DNA of 64,000 nt from Bosea sp. Tri-49 (GTDB lineage Bacteria > Pseudomonadota > Alphaproteobacteria > Rhizobiales > Beijerinckiaceae). Of the stretch, positions 8,407-17,462 are shown piece after piece. The translations under genes were made by a program, and so were the position numbers. The notes below the pieces were generated by a model. The model had not been told where the DNA came from. It saw only the letters and a program-made list of their open reading frames with translations, and did not search any database. Numbering within the stretch: the first letter of the stretch is position 1; each line of letters starts with the position of its first letter. The stretch lies in NCBI RefSeq assembly GCF_003952665.1, contig NZ_CP017946.1:5351001-5415000 (forward strand), in the 5' to 3' direction.

Positions 8407-9615
8407 ATGCCGTTTCATCGCTACCGCAGCTTCACTGCCTCGCATCCGAGACGCGTCCCGGCGAAGGCGGCACGGCTCGTCCTTGGCTGCGTGCTCGTCG
8501 CGCTGTCGTCCATCGGCTGGCAGCGACAGGCCGCTGCGGAGGATCTCGCTCTGCGCGAGGCAGCCTCGATGTCCGGCGCCGCGATGTTCCTGAATGCTCG
8601 CGCTCCCGGCCTGATCCTCGCGGTCGTCCGCGGTGAGGACAGTTTCATCGCGGGCTATGGCGAGACCGCGCCGGGCAGTGGCAAGGAACCGGATAGCCGC
8701 TCGATCGTCCGTGTCGGCTCGGTCTCGAAGGTCTTCGCCACCGATGTGCTTGCCGCCATGGCTGCGAGAGGGGAGCTTTCGCTCGACGCGCCGCTCGCTC
8801 GCTATGCTCCGCCCGGCAAGGCACCCCAGCCCTTCGACGACCGGCCGATCACTTTGCTCGATCTGGCGACCCATTCGGCCGGATTGCCGCGCGAGATGCC
8901 CGATCCGGCGACGCCGGCGAGCGAGCCGAACCTGTTCACCCCCTACAAGGCCTCCTATTACTGGGACTGGATCGCCAGCCATCGCCCCGCCTACCGGCCG
9001 GGAACCACGGCGATCTACTCGAATTTCGGCTTCGGCCTGCTCGGCGAGGCGCTCGGCAAAGCTGGCAACAAGCCTTTTGCCGAGCTGGTGCGGGAGCGGA
9101 TCACCGCGCCGTTCGGCATGGCGGACACGGCCCTACACCTTTCCGATGCGCAGAAGCCCCGGCTGATGACTGGGCTCGATCCGTTCGGCAAGCCCGATCC
9201 AAATTGGGAAGCCGGCGAGGTGATGCAGGCCAGTGCCGGCATCTACACCACCGCCGATGACATGGTGAGATGGATGCGCTGGCATCTCGCCGACGATGCC
9301 GCGGGCCGGCCAGCGCGCTCGCTCGCGCACTCGCTTTGGCGGCCGCATGACGGTCTCTCCCGTCTGGTTGGTGTGGAGGCCACGGATTCAGAAGGGATGG
9401 GGTTGGGCTGGGTCGTCAGCCGGCCGAAGGACAAGGTGCCGCTCCTGCTCGGCAAGAGCGGCGGCATCGGCGGCTTCATGAGCTATGTCGTGCTCTCGCC
9501 CAATCGCAGGCTCGGCATCTTCGTCGTCGCGAGCAAGGTCGACTTCGCCATGTTCGAGGGGCTCCGGACGGCCGTCCGCGACCTCGCGGCCGAGCTCGCG
9601 CCGGCTAGCCCGTAG
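8407..9615 (+). CDS. ampH: AmpH-like serine hydrolase (class C beta-lactamase fold; D-Ala-D-Ala carboxypeptidase/endopeptidase)
   Basis: 402 residues. The N-terminus has a basic region and a hydrophobic signal (about 22-43) ending in an AAAED-type cleavage site. The active-site motifs are SVSK (105-108), YSN (204-206) and a KSG triad (350-352) in place of the more usual KTG. Similarity extends over the full length to E. coli AmpH, including PPGKAPQPFDDRPITLLDLA and IYTTADDMVRWMRWHL. AmpH acts in the periplasm on peptidoglycan peptide cross-links and has little beta-lactamase activity. It lies between the LytTR gene and an autotransporter that must cross the wall, so a shared role in envelope remodelling is plausible but inferred. 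Confidence 0.85.
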   Translation: MPFHRYRSFTASHPRRVPAKAARLVLGCVLVALSSIGWQRQAAAEDLALREAASMSGAAMFLNARAPGLILAVVRGEDSFIAGYGETAPGSGKEPDSRSIVRVGSVSKVFATDVLAAMAARGELSLDAPLARYAPPGKAPQPFDDRPITLLDLATHSAGLPREMPDPATPASEPNLFTPYKASYYWDWIASHRPAYRPGTTAIYSNFGFGLLGEALGKAGNKPFAELVRERITAPFGMADTALHLSDAQKPRLMTGLDPFGKPDPNWEAGEVMQASAGIYTTADDMVRWMRWHLADDAAGRPARSLAHSLWRPHDGLSRLVGVEATDSEGMGLGWVVSRPKDKVPLLLGKSGGIGGFMSYVVLSPNRRLGIFVVASKVDFAMFEGLRTAVRDLAAELAPASP

Positions 9616-9620
9616 GAAGG

Positions 9621-12600
9621 TTGGGGTTCGAAAGATTTCGTGAGCAGGGCTCGGGGCCATTGAGACACTGGACGGACGTCAAGCTGGCAACCACGGCGCG
9701 CGCGCCGGCTGCCGGTCTGCGCCTCGTTCACGCGTCGAACAGCTTCGCCTCATCGACAGCGATGCTGCGCGCACTGCTCGCCATGGCTGGCCGGGTTGCG
9801 CTATGCGCGCCGCTCGTGCTGGCGCTGCCTGCTTGGGGACAAGTGAGCGGCAAGGGAGGGGCGGGCGGTGCGCATGGCGTCAGTCGTCCCACCGCTGGAC
9901 AAGCAGGGAGTTCCAGCAACGAATACTCCGGCGGCGGCGGTGGCGGAGGTGGCGGGGCCAATGCCCAACCGGGCGGCGGATCCCAAGGCGGCAAGGGTGG
10001 CAGCGGTGTGCGCGGCCATGGCGGCGGCGCAGGTGGAGACATCACTGGCACCTCGTCTGTTCTCCAGTCGATCCCGCCCGGTTATCTCGGGCATATCGGG
10101 CAGTCCGGTTCGACAGGTGGCTCGCCGTCGCACGGCGCAGCGGGTGCGCCGGGACATGATGGCGGCAGCGGTGGTGGCGGTGGCGGCGGAGCCGTCGGCC
10201 TCGATTTCTACGGGAAATCGCTGACCGCGGGCCAGACGATCAGCCTGATGGGTGGCCATGGCGGTGATGGCGGGAACGGAGGGACGGGAGGCAACTCCTA
10301 TAGGGATCCTTTCATCGGGCATGGGGGCGCTGGTGGCGGTGGTGGCGGTGGTGGCGGCGGTGGAGCAGCGGGGCTGACACTTCCCGGCCAGCAGCTCACC
10401 TACAGTCCATTTTCAGGCGGGTTTCATTGGGTAGCGCCGCCGAACCTCATCGTGACGACCAACAATGCGACTTTGCAGGGCGGCCATGGCGGTCGCGGTG
10501 GAAACGGCGGCGATGGCGGTCATGGCTCTGGTGGCTATGAGACACAAGTCTGCCTCCCAGCAGGCAGGGGCTGCGTACCGATCCGCATGTATCCCGGCGA
10601 TGGCGGCCCTGGCGGCTCCGGCGGCGACGGTGGCTCCGGCGGCGCTGGACTCCTGTCATTGTACGGCCGGCAGATCAGTCTTTTCGCGACCACCGCCCAG
10701 GGCGGGAATGGAGGCGATGGCGGCGATAACGGAGGCGGCGGTGACGGCGGTTCGGGCCACGGCTACGGCGGCATGCCGGACGGCAACCGCGGCAATTTCG
10801 GGACCGGCGGAAACGGCGGTCGTGGCGGCTCTGGCATCGAGGTCGATGGACGCATCGGTGGCAGCACGATCATCACGCTGGCATCCAATAGCCGCGCGCT
10901 GGGCGGCAATGGTGGCCGCGAAGGTTACGGCGGTGCGGCCGGAATGGGTGGCGACGGCATCCATGTGACGGGTTCCGCCACGATCACGGTGGGCGGAATC
11001 GTGACCGGTGGTGGCGGCGGCAACGCCCGCTATGCGGCGTCCGGAGTCGTCGGAGGCGCCGGCATCTTTGTCGATGGCCAGGCCAGCATCACGATCCAGA
11101 ACGGCGCGCAGGTCGCCGGCGGGCTCGGCGGCCTCGGCCAGCAATCATCGAGCGGCCGCGGCGGCGCCGGCGGGTCGGGCATCAGCGTGACCGGTGGCGG
11201 CACATCCCTTACGATCGCGGGCGCGGTTCGCGGTGGTGGCAGCCAGGGTTTCGTTCCGGGCTCGCAGGGAGCGGCCATCGCCCTCAACGGCAGCGGCAAC
11301 GCGGTGGAACTGCAGGCGGGATACAATCTCGTCGGCAAGGTCCTCGGCGGCAGCAATGCGACGCTTATCCTCGGTGGTGCGGCGAATGCGAGCTTCGATC
11401 TGCGCGGACTGGGCTCGCAGTATCAGGGCTTCCTGGATTTCAACAAGATCGGCGCGAGCACCTGGACGCTCTCGGGCGCTGCGACTGCGCGCGTCGGCAG
11501 CATGGCGGTTGAGGCTGGAACACTCGTCTTTGCGCCGAGCGCGCAACTGACAGCCGCGAATGCTCAGATCGCAAACGGCATAGGCTCGGTCGCGGCTGTC
11601 GTTGTCACGGGGGCTGGGGCGACATGGGCCGCTGACGGCCAGATTGTCGTCGGCAATCAAGGGCAGGGCAGTCTCACGGCCTCCAGTGGCGGAACCGTTC
11701 GTGCAGCCTCGATCCGCGCTGGCGCGACGAGCGGCGGGGCCGGCGCTATCAACGTCACCGGCAGCGGCTCGCATGTCGGAGCCGGCAGCCTCGTGCTCGG
11801 CGATGGCGGCACGGGCTCGGCGCGGGTGTCCGGTCCCGGATCGAGCCTGACTGCGACGATGTTCACGGTCGGAAATACTGGCAGCGGCACGCTGACCGTC
11901 ACCGATGGCGGCCGGGCCGGTGCCGGACGTGGCAAACGGATCGATGTCGCCAGGAATGCCGGCAGCACGGGCACGATCATCATTGGCAGTGCTGCGGGGC
12001 AGGCCGCGGCCGCCTCCGGCGCGCTCGAGGGAGACATCCGCTTCGGCGCTGGTATCGGCAAGCTGGTCTTCAACCATACCGCCAGCGACTACACCTTCTC
12101 GAGCGCGATCTCCGGCGCCGGGGCGATCAGCGTCCTGTCTGGCACGACCAATCTCACCGCCGACAGCTCGGGCTTCTCGGGTACGACGACAGTCGCGAAC
12201 AGCACGCTGCGCATGGCGGGCACAGCGCGCCTCGACGGCACCGTTACCATCAGCGCCGCCGGCATTGTCGCTGGCGAAGGCACGATCGGCGCGACCACGA
12301 TCAACAGTGGTGGCACGCTCGCGTCCTCGGGCCGGACCTCGCTGACCGTCAATGGCAACTTGACCGCCAATGCTGGTGGCACGATCAAGCCATCGGACGC
12401 CGCAGCGCTCATCGTCAACGGCACGCTGAGGCTCAATGCCGGCAGTGCCTACGACTATCAGCTGCGCAGTAGCAATCCCGTCACCGTAGATTCCACGACG
12501 ACGCTGGTGAACGGCAATCTCGCGCTCGATGGCTGGACGCTGAACCTCTCCGGCGGCTCCCAGCCGCAGATCGGCTATCACCGGGTCATCACCTACACCG

Positions 12601-15600
12601 GCGGCCTGACAAACACCGGCGGCGCCATTGGCAACAGGCCGCCGCTTGGCGTGATCACCTACGACTATGGGATCGACACCTCCCGCGCCGGAGCCGTCGA
12701 CCTGCTCGTCACTCCCAACGGCCTCAATATTCTGCAGCTCTGGGGGACGAGCCCCGCCGGCGGCGCGAGCGGCACCTGGAACGGGACCAACCAGAATTGG
12801 TGGAACCTCGGCGGCGTCTCGGCGACGCAATGGGGCAGCGGCTACGGCGTCTTTCGCGGGCCCGGCGGCACGGTCACCTTGGATGGCCAGCAGAACGCCG
12901 TCGGGCTGCAGTTCGCCGGCGGCAGCTACACGCTGGTCGGCGGTGCCAGCGGCAGCCTCAACCTGCACGGCTACAACAATGGCGGCTTCGTCATCACCAC
13001 GCCGGAGATCCGCGTGCTCGACGGCGAGACCGCGACGATCGCGGTCACCGTCACCGGCACGGAAGGACTCGAAAAGACAGGAGATGGCACGCTGATCCTG
13101 TCGGGCAGCAACAGCTATAGCGGCGGCACGATCATCTCGGGCGGTACTTTGCAGATCGCGGCTGAAGGCAATCTCGGCGCGATCGGCGGCGGGCTGACCT
13201 TCGACAATGGCGCTCTGCACACCACGGCCGACATGGTCTCCGCCCGCGCTGTCACCTTGCGCGGCACCGGCGCGGTCGAGACCGCGCCTGGTACCACGCT
13301 GACCCTGACCGGCGCAGTGAGTGGCGCCGGTGGACTGATCAAATGGGGTGATGGCACGCTCGCACTCTTCGGAACGGGCAGCTGGGCAGGCGGAACGCTG
13401 ATCACCGCCGGCGCGATCCGTGCCGACAGCGCCGGCGCGCTGCCGAACGGCACCGACTATGTCCTGACCGGCGGCAAACTCGACCTCAACGGTTTCGCCC
13501 TGTCGATGAGCCTACTGGCTGGCTCCGGCGGCGAGGTCGCGCTCGGCACGGACGGGGACCTGATAGTCAATCAGGCGCAGGACAGCGTCTTCGCCGGGCG
13601 GATCACCGGCACTGGCGGCATCCTCACCAAGGCCGGGAGCGGCACCTTGCTGCTGACCGGCACCAATACCCATAGTGGCGGAACCAGCATCATCGGCGGC
13701 ACGCTCGGCATCGTGGCAGACGCCAATCTTGGTGCGGCGAACGCTTCGTTGCTGATCTCCGGCGCGAAACTCGCGACATTGGCCGACACCACGAGCAGCC
13801 GGCCGGTCTTCCTGCAGGGAACCGGCACGATCGAGACCTGGGCCGGAACCACCTTCACGACCAGCGGAACGATCCTTGGCGATCAGTTGATCAAGGAGGG
13901 CTGGGGCACGCTCGTCCTGACCGGCAGCGCGGCCCATATGGGCGGCACGACGGTCGCGGCCGGCATGCTGCAGATCGGCGATGGCGGTACGACCGGCGAC
14001 CTCGCGGGGAATATCGTCAACAATGCCGTCCTCAGCTTCAATCGCTCGAACGACTACAGCTTCGGGGGCTCAGTCTCCGGCAGCGGCGTCGTCGTCCAGT
14101 CCGGCACCGGCACGACGATCCTGACCGGCGCCAACTCCTATTCCGGCGGCACGCTGATCCGCGCCGGCGCGCTCCAGGTGTCCGCCGACGGCAATCTCGG
14201 CGCCAGCGGGACCGCGGTCACCTTCCTCGGCGGCGCGCTGCGTTTTGGTGCTTCGTTCAATACGGACCGCACCGTGCTGCTGATCGGCACTGGCACGCTC
14301 GACACCAACGGCCATGATGCGACGCTGAGTGGCGGTGTCTACGGCTATGGCGACCTGATCAAGACCGGCGCCGGCACGCTGACGCTGACCGGCACGAACT
14401 ACTACCGCAACACGATCGTCAGGGCGGGCACGCTCGTCGGCGATGCGGCTTCCATCTCCGGCAACCTCGCCAATGACGGCGCGGTCATCTTCAACCAGCA
14501 GGGCGATGCCAGCCTGGCGAGCGTGTTCTCCGGAACGGGCAGCTTCACCAAGGCTGGTAGGGGCGGGCTCGAATTGACCGGCAACAGCTCCGGCTTTGCC
14601 GGCTCGACGACGGTTTCCGCCGGTATGCTCGTCGTCAACGGCGCGCTTGGCGGCGAGCTCGACGTGCAGGCCGGCGCCCGGCTGCAGGGCGGCGGCACCG
14701 TCGGACCGACGACGCTCCGCTCCGGCGCGACGATTGCGCCCGGCAATTCGATCGGCACGCTGACCGTTGCCGGCGACATCAGCTTCGCGCACGGCGCGGC
14801 CTATGAGGTCGAGGTCAGCCCGGACGGGACGTCGAGCGACCTGATCCGCGCCAGTGGCAAGGCGCGCCTCTCCGGTGGCTCGGTCGTCCATCTCGGCGAT
14901 GACGGCGCTTATTGGGCAAATCAGCGCTACACCATCCTGACGGCTGCACAGGGCGTCGAGGGCCGCTTCGACGACGCCACCTCGCGCTATCTCTTCCTCG
15001 ATCCGGCGCTAGACTACGACGCGACCAGCGTCACATTGACCCTGCTGCGCAATGATCTGCCCTTCACCGCGATCGCGCAGACGCGCAATCAGGCGCAGAC
15101 GGCGCTTGGCCTCGAGAGTCTCGGCGATGCCAGTCCGCTCTGGCTCAGCTTCACGCAATTGCGCAACGAGGACGAGGCCAGGCGCGCTTATGACAGCCTC
15201 TCCGGCGAGATCCACGCCTCGGCCAAGACGGCCGTGATCGAGGGCAGCCAGATCGCCCGCAGCGCCGTCTCCGACCGGGTCCGTGCCGCCTTCGACGGGA
15301 TCGGCGCGCCGCGCATCGCGACGCTGGCTTATGCCTCCAGCAATGGCGCGGTGTCGACGGGGTCGGCGGAGAGCTCTGCGCTGTGGGCGCGCGGCTTCGG
15401 CTCCTGGGGACAGGCGCGCGGCGATGGCAATGCCGCATCGCTCACCCGCTCGAATAACGGGCTCGTCGCCGGCTTCGACATCGCGGCGGCGCAGGATGCA
15501 CGGATCGGCATCACCGCCGGCTATTCGCGCTCGACCTTCGAGGTGGCCAAACGCCTCTCCCGCGGCGAGGCGGATAATTACCATATCGGCCTCTATGGCG

Positions 15601-16193
15601 GTGCACGCTTCGATCGCTTCCGCCTGAGCAGCGGCCTAACCTATGCTTGGCACGAGATCTCGACGCGGCGCACGGTGTCGTTCCCGGGCTTCGGCGAGAC
15701 GCTGAAGTCGGATTATGACGCCCGCAGCCTCCAGGCCTTTGCCGAGATCGCCTATCGGCTCGATCTCGGCCCGGCTGCGTTGGAGCCTTTCGCCAATCTC
15801 GCCTATGTCAATCTGCGCAGCAGCGCCTTTACTGAGACCGGGGGTGTTGCTGCCCTCTCCGCCAAGGCGCAGACCACCGCCGTGGCCTTCGCGACGCTGG
15901 GCCTGTGCGCGCAGATAAGCTTCGATCTCGGCAGCACGCCCGCCCAGCTCAATGGCGCACTTGGCTGGCGCCGCGCCGCAGGCGATGTCACCCCAGTGTC
16001 ATTGCAGAGCTTTGCCGGCGGCGCGCCATTCTCGATCGCGGGCGTTCCGATCGCCCGTGATGCGCTGGTCGTCGGCGCAGGTTTGGCGCTGAACCTCACG
16101 CCGGGCGCCGAAGTGGCGGTCTCCTATGACGGTCAGCTCGCGCAGCGCGCTACCGACCACGCCTTCAATGCCAGGCTCGCGGTCAGGTTCTGA
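9621..16193 (+). CDS. Very large autotransporter with glycine-rich and PATR-repeat passenger
   Basis: 2190 residues from a TTG at 9621; ATG 9762 (residue 48) is the likelier start because a signal peptide begins there (MLRALLAMAGRVALCAPLVL, cleavage near AWGQ). Residues about 75-490 are built of GGNGGDGG-like runs reminiscent of PE_PGRS proteins. Then come beta-helix-forming stretches and at least seven autotransporter-associated repeats of the type GxGTLxLxGxNxYSGGTxIxxGxL (about residues 1146-1660). The last 275 residues (from about 1914) form the translocating beta barrel and end in a phenylalanine (RLAVRF). It should be a surface-exposed or secreted fibre or adhesin. It follows the ampH-like gene after 5 bases, so co-transcription is likely. 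Confidence 0.93.
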   Translation: MGFERFREQGSGPLRHWTDVKLATTARAPAAGLRLVHASNSFASSTAMLRALLAMAGRVALCAPLVLALPAWGQVSGKGGAGGAHGVSRPTAGQAGSSSNEYSGGGGGGGGGANAQPGGGSQGGKGGSGVRGHGGGAGGDITGTSSVLQSIPPGYLGHIGQSGSTGGSPSHGAAGAPGHDGGSGGGGGGGAVGLDFYGKSLTAGQTISLMGGHGGDGGNGGTGGNSYRDPFIGHGGAGGGGGGGGGGGAAGLTLPGQQLTYSPFSGGFHWVAPPNLIVTTNNATLQGGHGGRGGNGGDGGHGSGGYETQVCLPAGRGCVPIRMYPGDGGPGGSGGDGGSGGAGLLSLYGRQISLFATTAQGGNGGDGGDNGGGGDGGSGHGYGGMPDGNRGNFGTGGNGGRGGSGIEVDGRIGGSTIITLASNSRALGGNGGREGYGGAAGMGGDGIHVTGSATITVGGIVTGGGGGNARYAASGVVGGAGIFVDGQASITIQNGAQVAGGLGGLGQQSSSGRGGAGGSGISVTGGGTSLTIAGAVRGGGSQGFVPGSQGAAIALNGSGNAVELQAGYNLVGKVLGGSNATLILGGAANASFDLRGLGSQYQGFLDFNKIGASTWTLSGAATARVGSMAVEAGTLVFAPSAQLTAANAQIANGIGSVAAVVVTGAGATWAADGQIVVGNQGQGSLTASSGGTVRAASIRAGATSGGAGAINVTGSGSHVGAGSLVLGDGGTGSARVSGPGSSLTATMFTVGNTGSGTLTVTDGGRAGAGRGKRIDVARNAGSTGTIIIGSAAGQAAAASGALEGDIRFGAGIGKLVFNHTASDYTFSSAISGAGAISVLSGTTNLTADSSGFSGTTTVANSTLRMAGTARLDGTVTISAAGIVAGEGTIGATTINSGGTLASSGRTSLTVNGNLTANAGGTIKPSDAAALIVNGTLRLNAGSAYDYQLRSSNPVTVDSTTTLVNGNLALDGWTLNLSGGSQPQIGYHRVITYTGGLTNTGGAIGNRPPLGVITYDYGIDTSRAGAVDLLVTPNGLNILQLWGTSPAGGASGTWNGTNQNWWNLGGVSATQWGSGYGVFRGPGGTVTLDGQQNAVGLQFAGGSYTLVGGASGSLNLHGYNNGGFVITTPEIRVLDGETATIAVTVTGTEGLEKTGDGTLILSGSNSYSGGTIISGGTLQIAAEGNLGAIGGGLTFDNGALHTTADMVSARAVTLRGTGAVETAPGTTLTLTGAVSGAGGLIKWGDGTLALFGTGSWAGGTLITAGAIRADSAGALPNGTDYVLTGGKLDLNGFALSMSLLAGSGGEVALGTDGDLIVNQAQDSVFAGRITGTGGILTKAGSGTLLLTGTNTHSGGTSIIGGTLGIVADANLGAANASLLISGAKLATLADTTSSRPVFLQGTGTIETWAGTTFTTSGTILGDQLIKEGWGTLVLTGSAAHMGGTTVAAGMLQIGDGGTTGDLAGNIVNNAVLSFNRSNDYSFGGSVSGSGVVVQSGTGTTILTGANSYSGGTLIRAGALQVSADGNLGASGTAVTFLGGALRFGASFNTDRTVLLIGTGTLDTNGHDATLSGGVYGYGDLIKTGAGTLTLTGTNYYRNTIVRAGTLVGDAASISGNLANDGAVIFNQQGDASLASVFSGTGSFTKAGRGGLELTGNSSGFAGSTTVSAGMLVVNGALGGELDVQAGARLQGGGTVGPTTLRSGATIAPGNSIGTLTVAGDISFAHGAAYEVEVSPDGTSSDLIRASGKARLSGGSVVHLGDDGAYWANQRYTILTAAQGVEGRFDDATSRYLFLDPALDYDATSVTLTLLRNDLPFTAIAQTRNQAQTALGLESLGDASPLWLSFTQLRNEDEARRAYDSLSGEIHASAKTAVIEGSQIARSAVSDRVRAAFDGIGAPRIATLAYASSNGAVSTGSAESSALWARGFGSWGQARGDGNAASLTRSNNGLVAGFDIAAAQDARIGITAGYSRSTFEVAKRLSRGEADNYHIGLYGGARFDRFRLSSGLTYAWHEISTRRTVSFPGFGETLKSDYDARSLQAFAEIAYRLDLGPAALEPFANLAYVNLRSSAFTETGGVAALSAKAQTTAVAFATLGLCAQISFDLGSTPAQLNGALGWRRAAGDVTPVSLQSFAGGAPFSIAGVPIARDALVVGAGLALNLTPGAEVAVSYDGQLAQRATDHAFNARLAVRF

Positions 16194-16354
16194 TCGGGCA
16201 GGCACGGACAAGAGGCGACCGCTTACTGACAATCGCACAGGAGCAATGTGAGCGCATACCAGCCCGCTCTTGTCTCAGCACGAGTTTTAGCATCATGCTC
16301 GGCTCGTAGCCGGCAGGCCGGATTCTTGCGCCGGCTTATGATACATCGCTGGGG

Positions 16355-17410
16355 ATGGCCGGGTCGCGAATGGTTTCGGTAGAGCTCAAGGCCGTTTCGA
16401 AGAGCTGGGGCGGCGCAGCCGCCGTCGACAACATCAGCTTTACCGTCGAGGGCGGCAAGCTCGTTGCGCTGCTCGGCCCCTCCGGCTGCGGCAAGTCGAC
16501 CACGCTCAGGCTGATCGCCGGGCTGGAAGACAGCAGCACCGGTTCGATCGCGATCGGCGGGCGCGACGTTACCCGCGCGGCTCCGTCGCAACGCGGCATC
16601 GCCATGGTGTTCCAGAACTATGCGCTGTTCCCGCATCTCTCGGTCGCCGAGAATATCCTGTTCGGCCTGAAGGTGCGGAAGGTCTCGCGCGCCGACCGCG
16701 ACGAGCGGCTCAAGCGCGCCGCCTCGATCCTCGGGCTCACCGGCCTGCTCGAGCGCAAGCCCTCGCAGCTCTCCGGCGGCCAGCAGCAGCGTGTCGCGCT
16801 CGGCCGCGCGATCGTCGCCGAGGCGCCGGTCTGCCTGATGGACGAGCCGCTCTCCAATCTCGACGCCCAGCTGCGCGTCGAGATGCGACGTGAGATCCGC
16901 GAACTGCAGCAGCGCCTCGGTATCACCATGGTCTATGTCACGCATGACCAGGTCGAGGCGATGACGATGGCCGACCAGGTCGTGCTGATGCGCGCCGGCA
17001 GGATCGAGCAGGATGCGCCGCCCGACCAGCTCTACGAGAACCCGGCGACGATCTTCGTCGCGCGCTTCGTCGGCACGCCGCCGATGAACGTCATTCCGCT
17101 CGCCTCCGTCCTGGCGGCGGGCGGCGAAGGTCTCGCGCCGCCATCCCATGCCGAGCCGGGCTCGCTCGCCGTCGGCATCCGCCCTGAAATGACCGAACTC
17201 ACCGATGCCGGCATCGCCGCCGATGTCGTAGCCGTCGAGTATCTCGGCGCCGACACGCTGGTCGAGACGCGTATCGACGGCCAGCCCTTCATCGTGCGCC
17301 GGCCCGGCAAGGTCCGCGCCGCGGCGGGCGACCGGGTCCATATCAGGCTGTCGCAGGCGGCGTTGCACTGGTTCGACCTGAAGACCGAGCAAAGGCTCGT
17401 CCTCGACTGA
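16355..17410 (+). CDS. ABC transporter ATP-binding protein, UgpC/MalK type
   Basis: 351 residues. Walker A is GPSGCGKST (about 43-51), the signature is LSGGQQQRVALGRA, and Walker B is VCLMDEPLSNLD, followed by the H-loop in VTHDQVEAMTMADQ. The C-terminal third is the TOBE/regulatory domain of carbohydrate and glycerol-phosphate importers (QLYENPATIFVARFVGTPPMN). ATG 16355 or ATG 16370 could be used. It opens an operon with a binding protein and two permeases that are clearly UgpB/A/E-like, and energises that importer at the inner membrane. No Pho-box-like repeat is visible upstream. Confidence 0.93.
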   Translation: MAGSRMVSVELKAVSKSWGGAAAVDNISFTVEGGKLVALLGPSGCGKSTTLRLIAGLEDSSTGSIAIGGRDVTRAAPSQRGIAMVFQNYALFPHLSVAENILFGLKVRKVSRADRDERLKRAASILGLTGLLERKPSQLSGGQQQRVALGRAIVAEAPVCLMDEPLSNLDAQLRVEMRREIRELQQRLGITMVYVTHDQVEAMTMADQVVLMRAGRIEQDAPPDQLYENPATIFVARFVGTPPMNVIPLASVLAAGGEGLAPPSHAEPGSLAVGIRPEMTELTDAGIAADVVAVEYLGADTLVETRIDGQPFIVRRPGKVRAAAGDRVHIRLSQAALHWFDLKTEQRLVLD

Positions 17411-17412
17411 CG

Positions 17413-17441
17413 ACGCCTGAATAACCAGGCGTTCAAACGCC
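17413..17441 (+). promoter_or_regulatory. Two mutually exclusive hairpins between ATPase and binding-protein genes
   Basis: ACGCCTG (17413-17419) can pair with CAGGCGT (17426-17432), while GGCGTT (17428-17433) can instead pair with AACGCC (17436-17441). The structures overlap, so only one can form. The place just before a highly expressed binding-protein gene suggests RNA processing or transcript stabilisation. Confidence 0.35.
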
Positions 17442-17462
17442 GTAGCAGGGGAGAAATGAGAT

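Noticed and set aside
9850..11200. Repetitive GGCGGC/GGTGGC DNA that could suggest a repeat array or CRISPR
   Set aside because: The periodicity is that of glycine codons in the autotransporter, with no constant repeat or spacers.
11145..13220. 691-codon open frame on the minus strand inside the autotransporter gene
   Set aside because: It mirrors a real gene in GC-rich sequence; the protein is arginine/alanine-rich with no domain, while the plus strand has clear PATR repeats.
16194..16354. Pho box upstream of the Ugp-like operon
   Set aside because: No pair of CTGTCAT-like repeats could be found in the 161-base gap.
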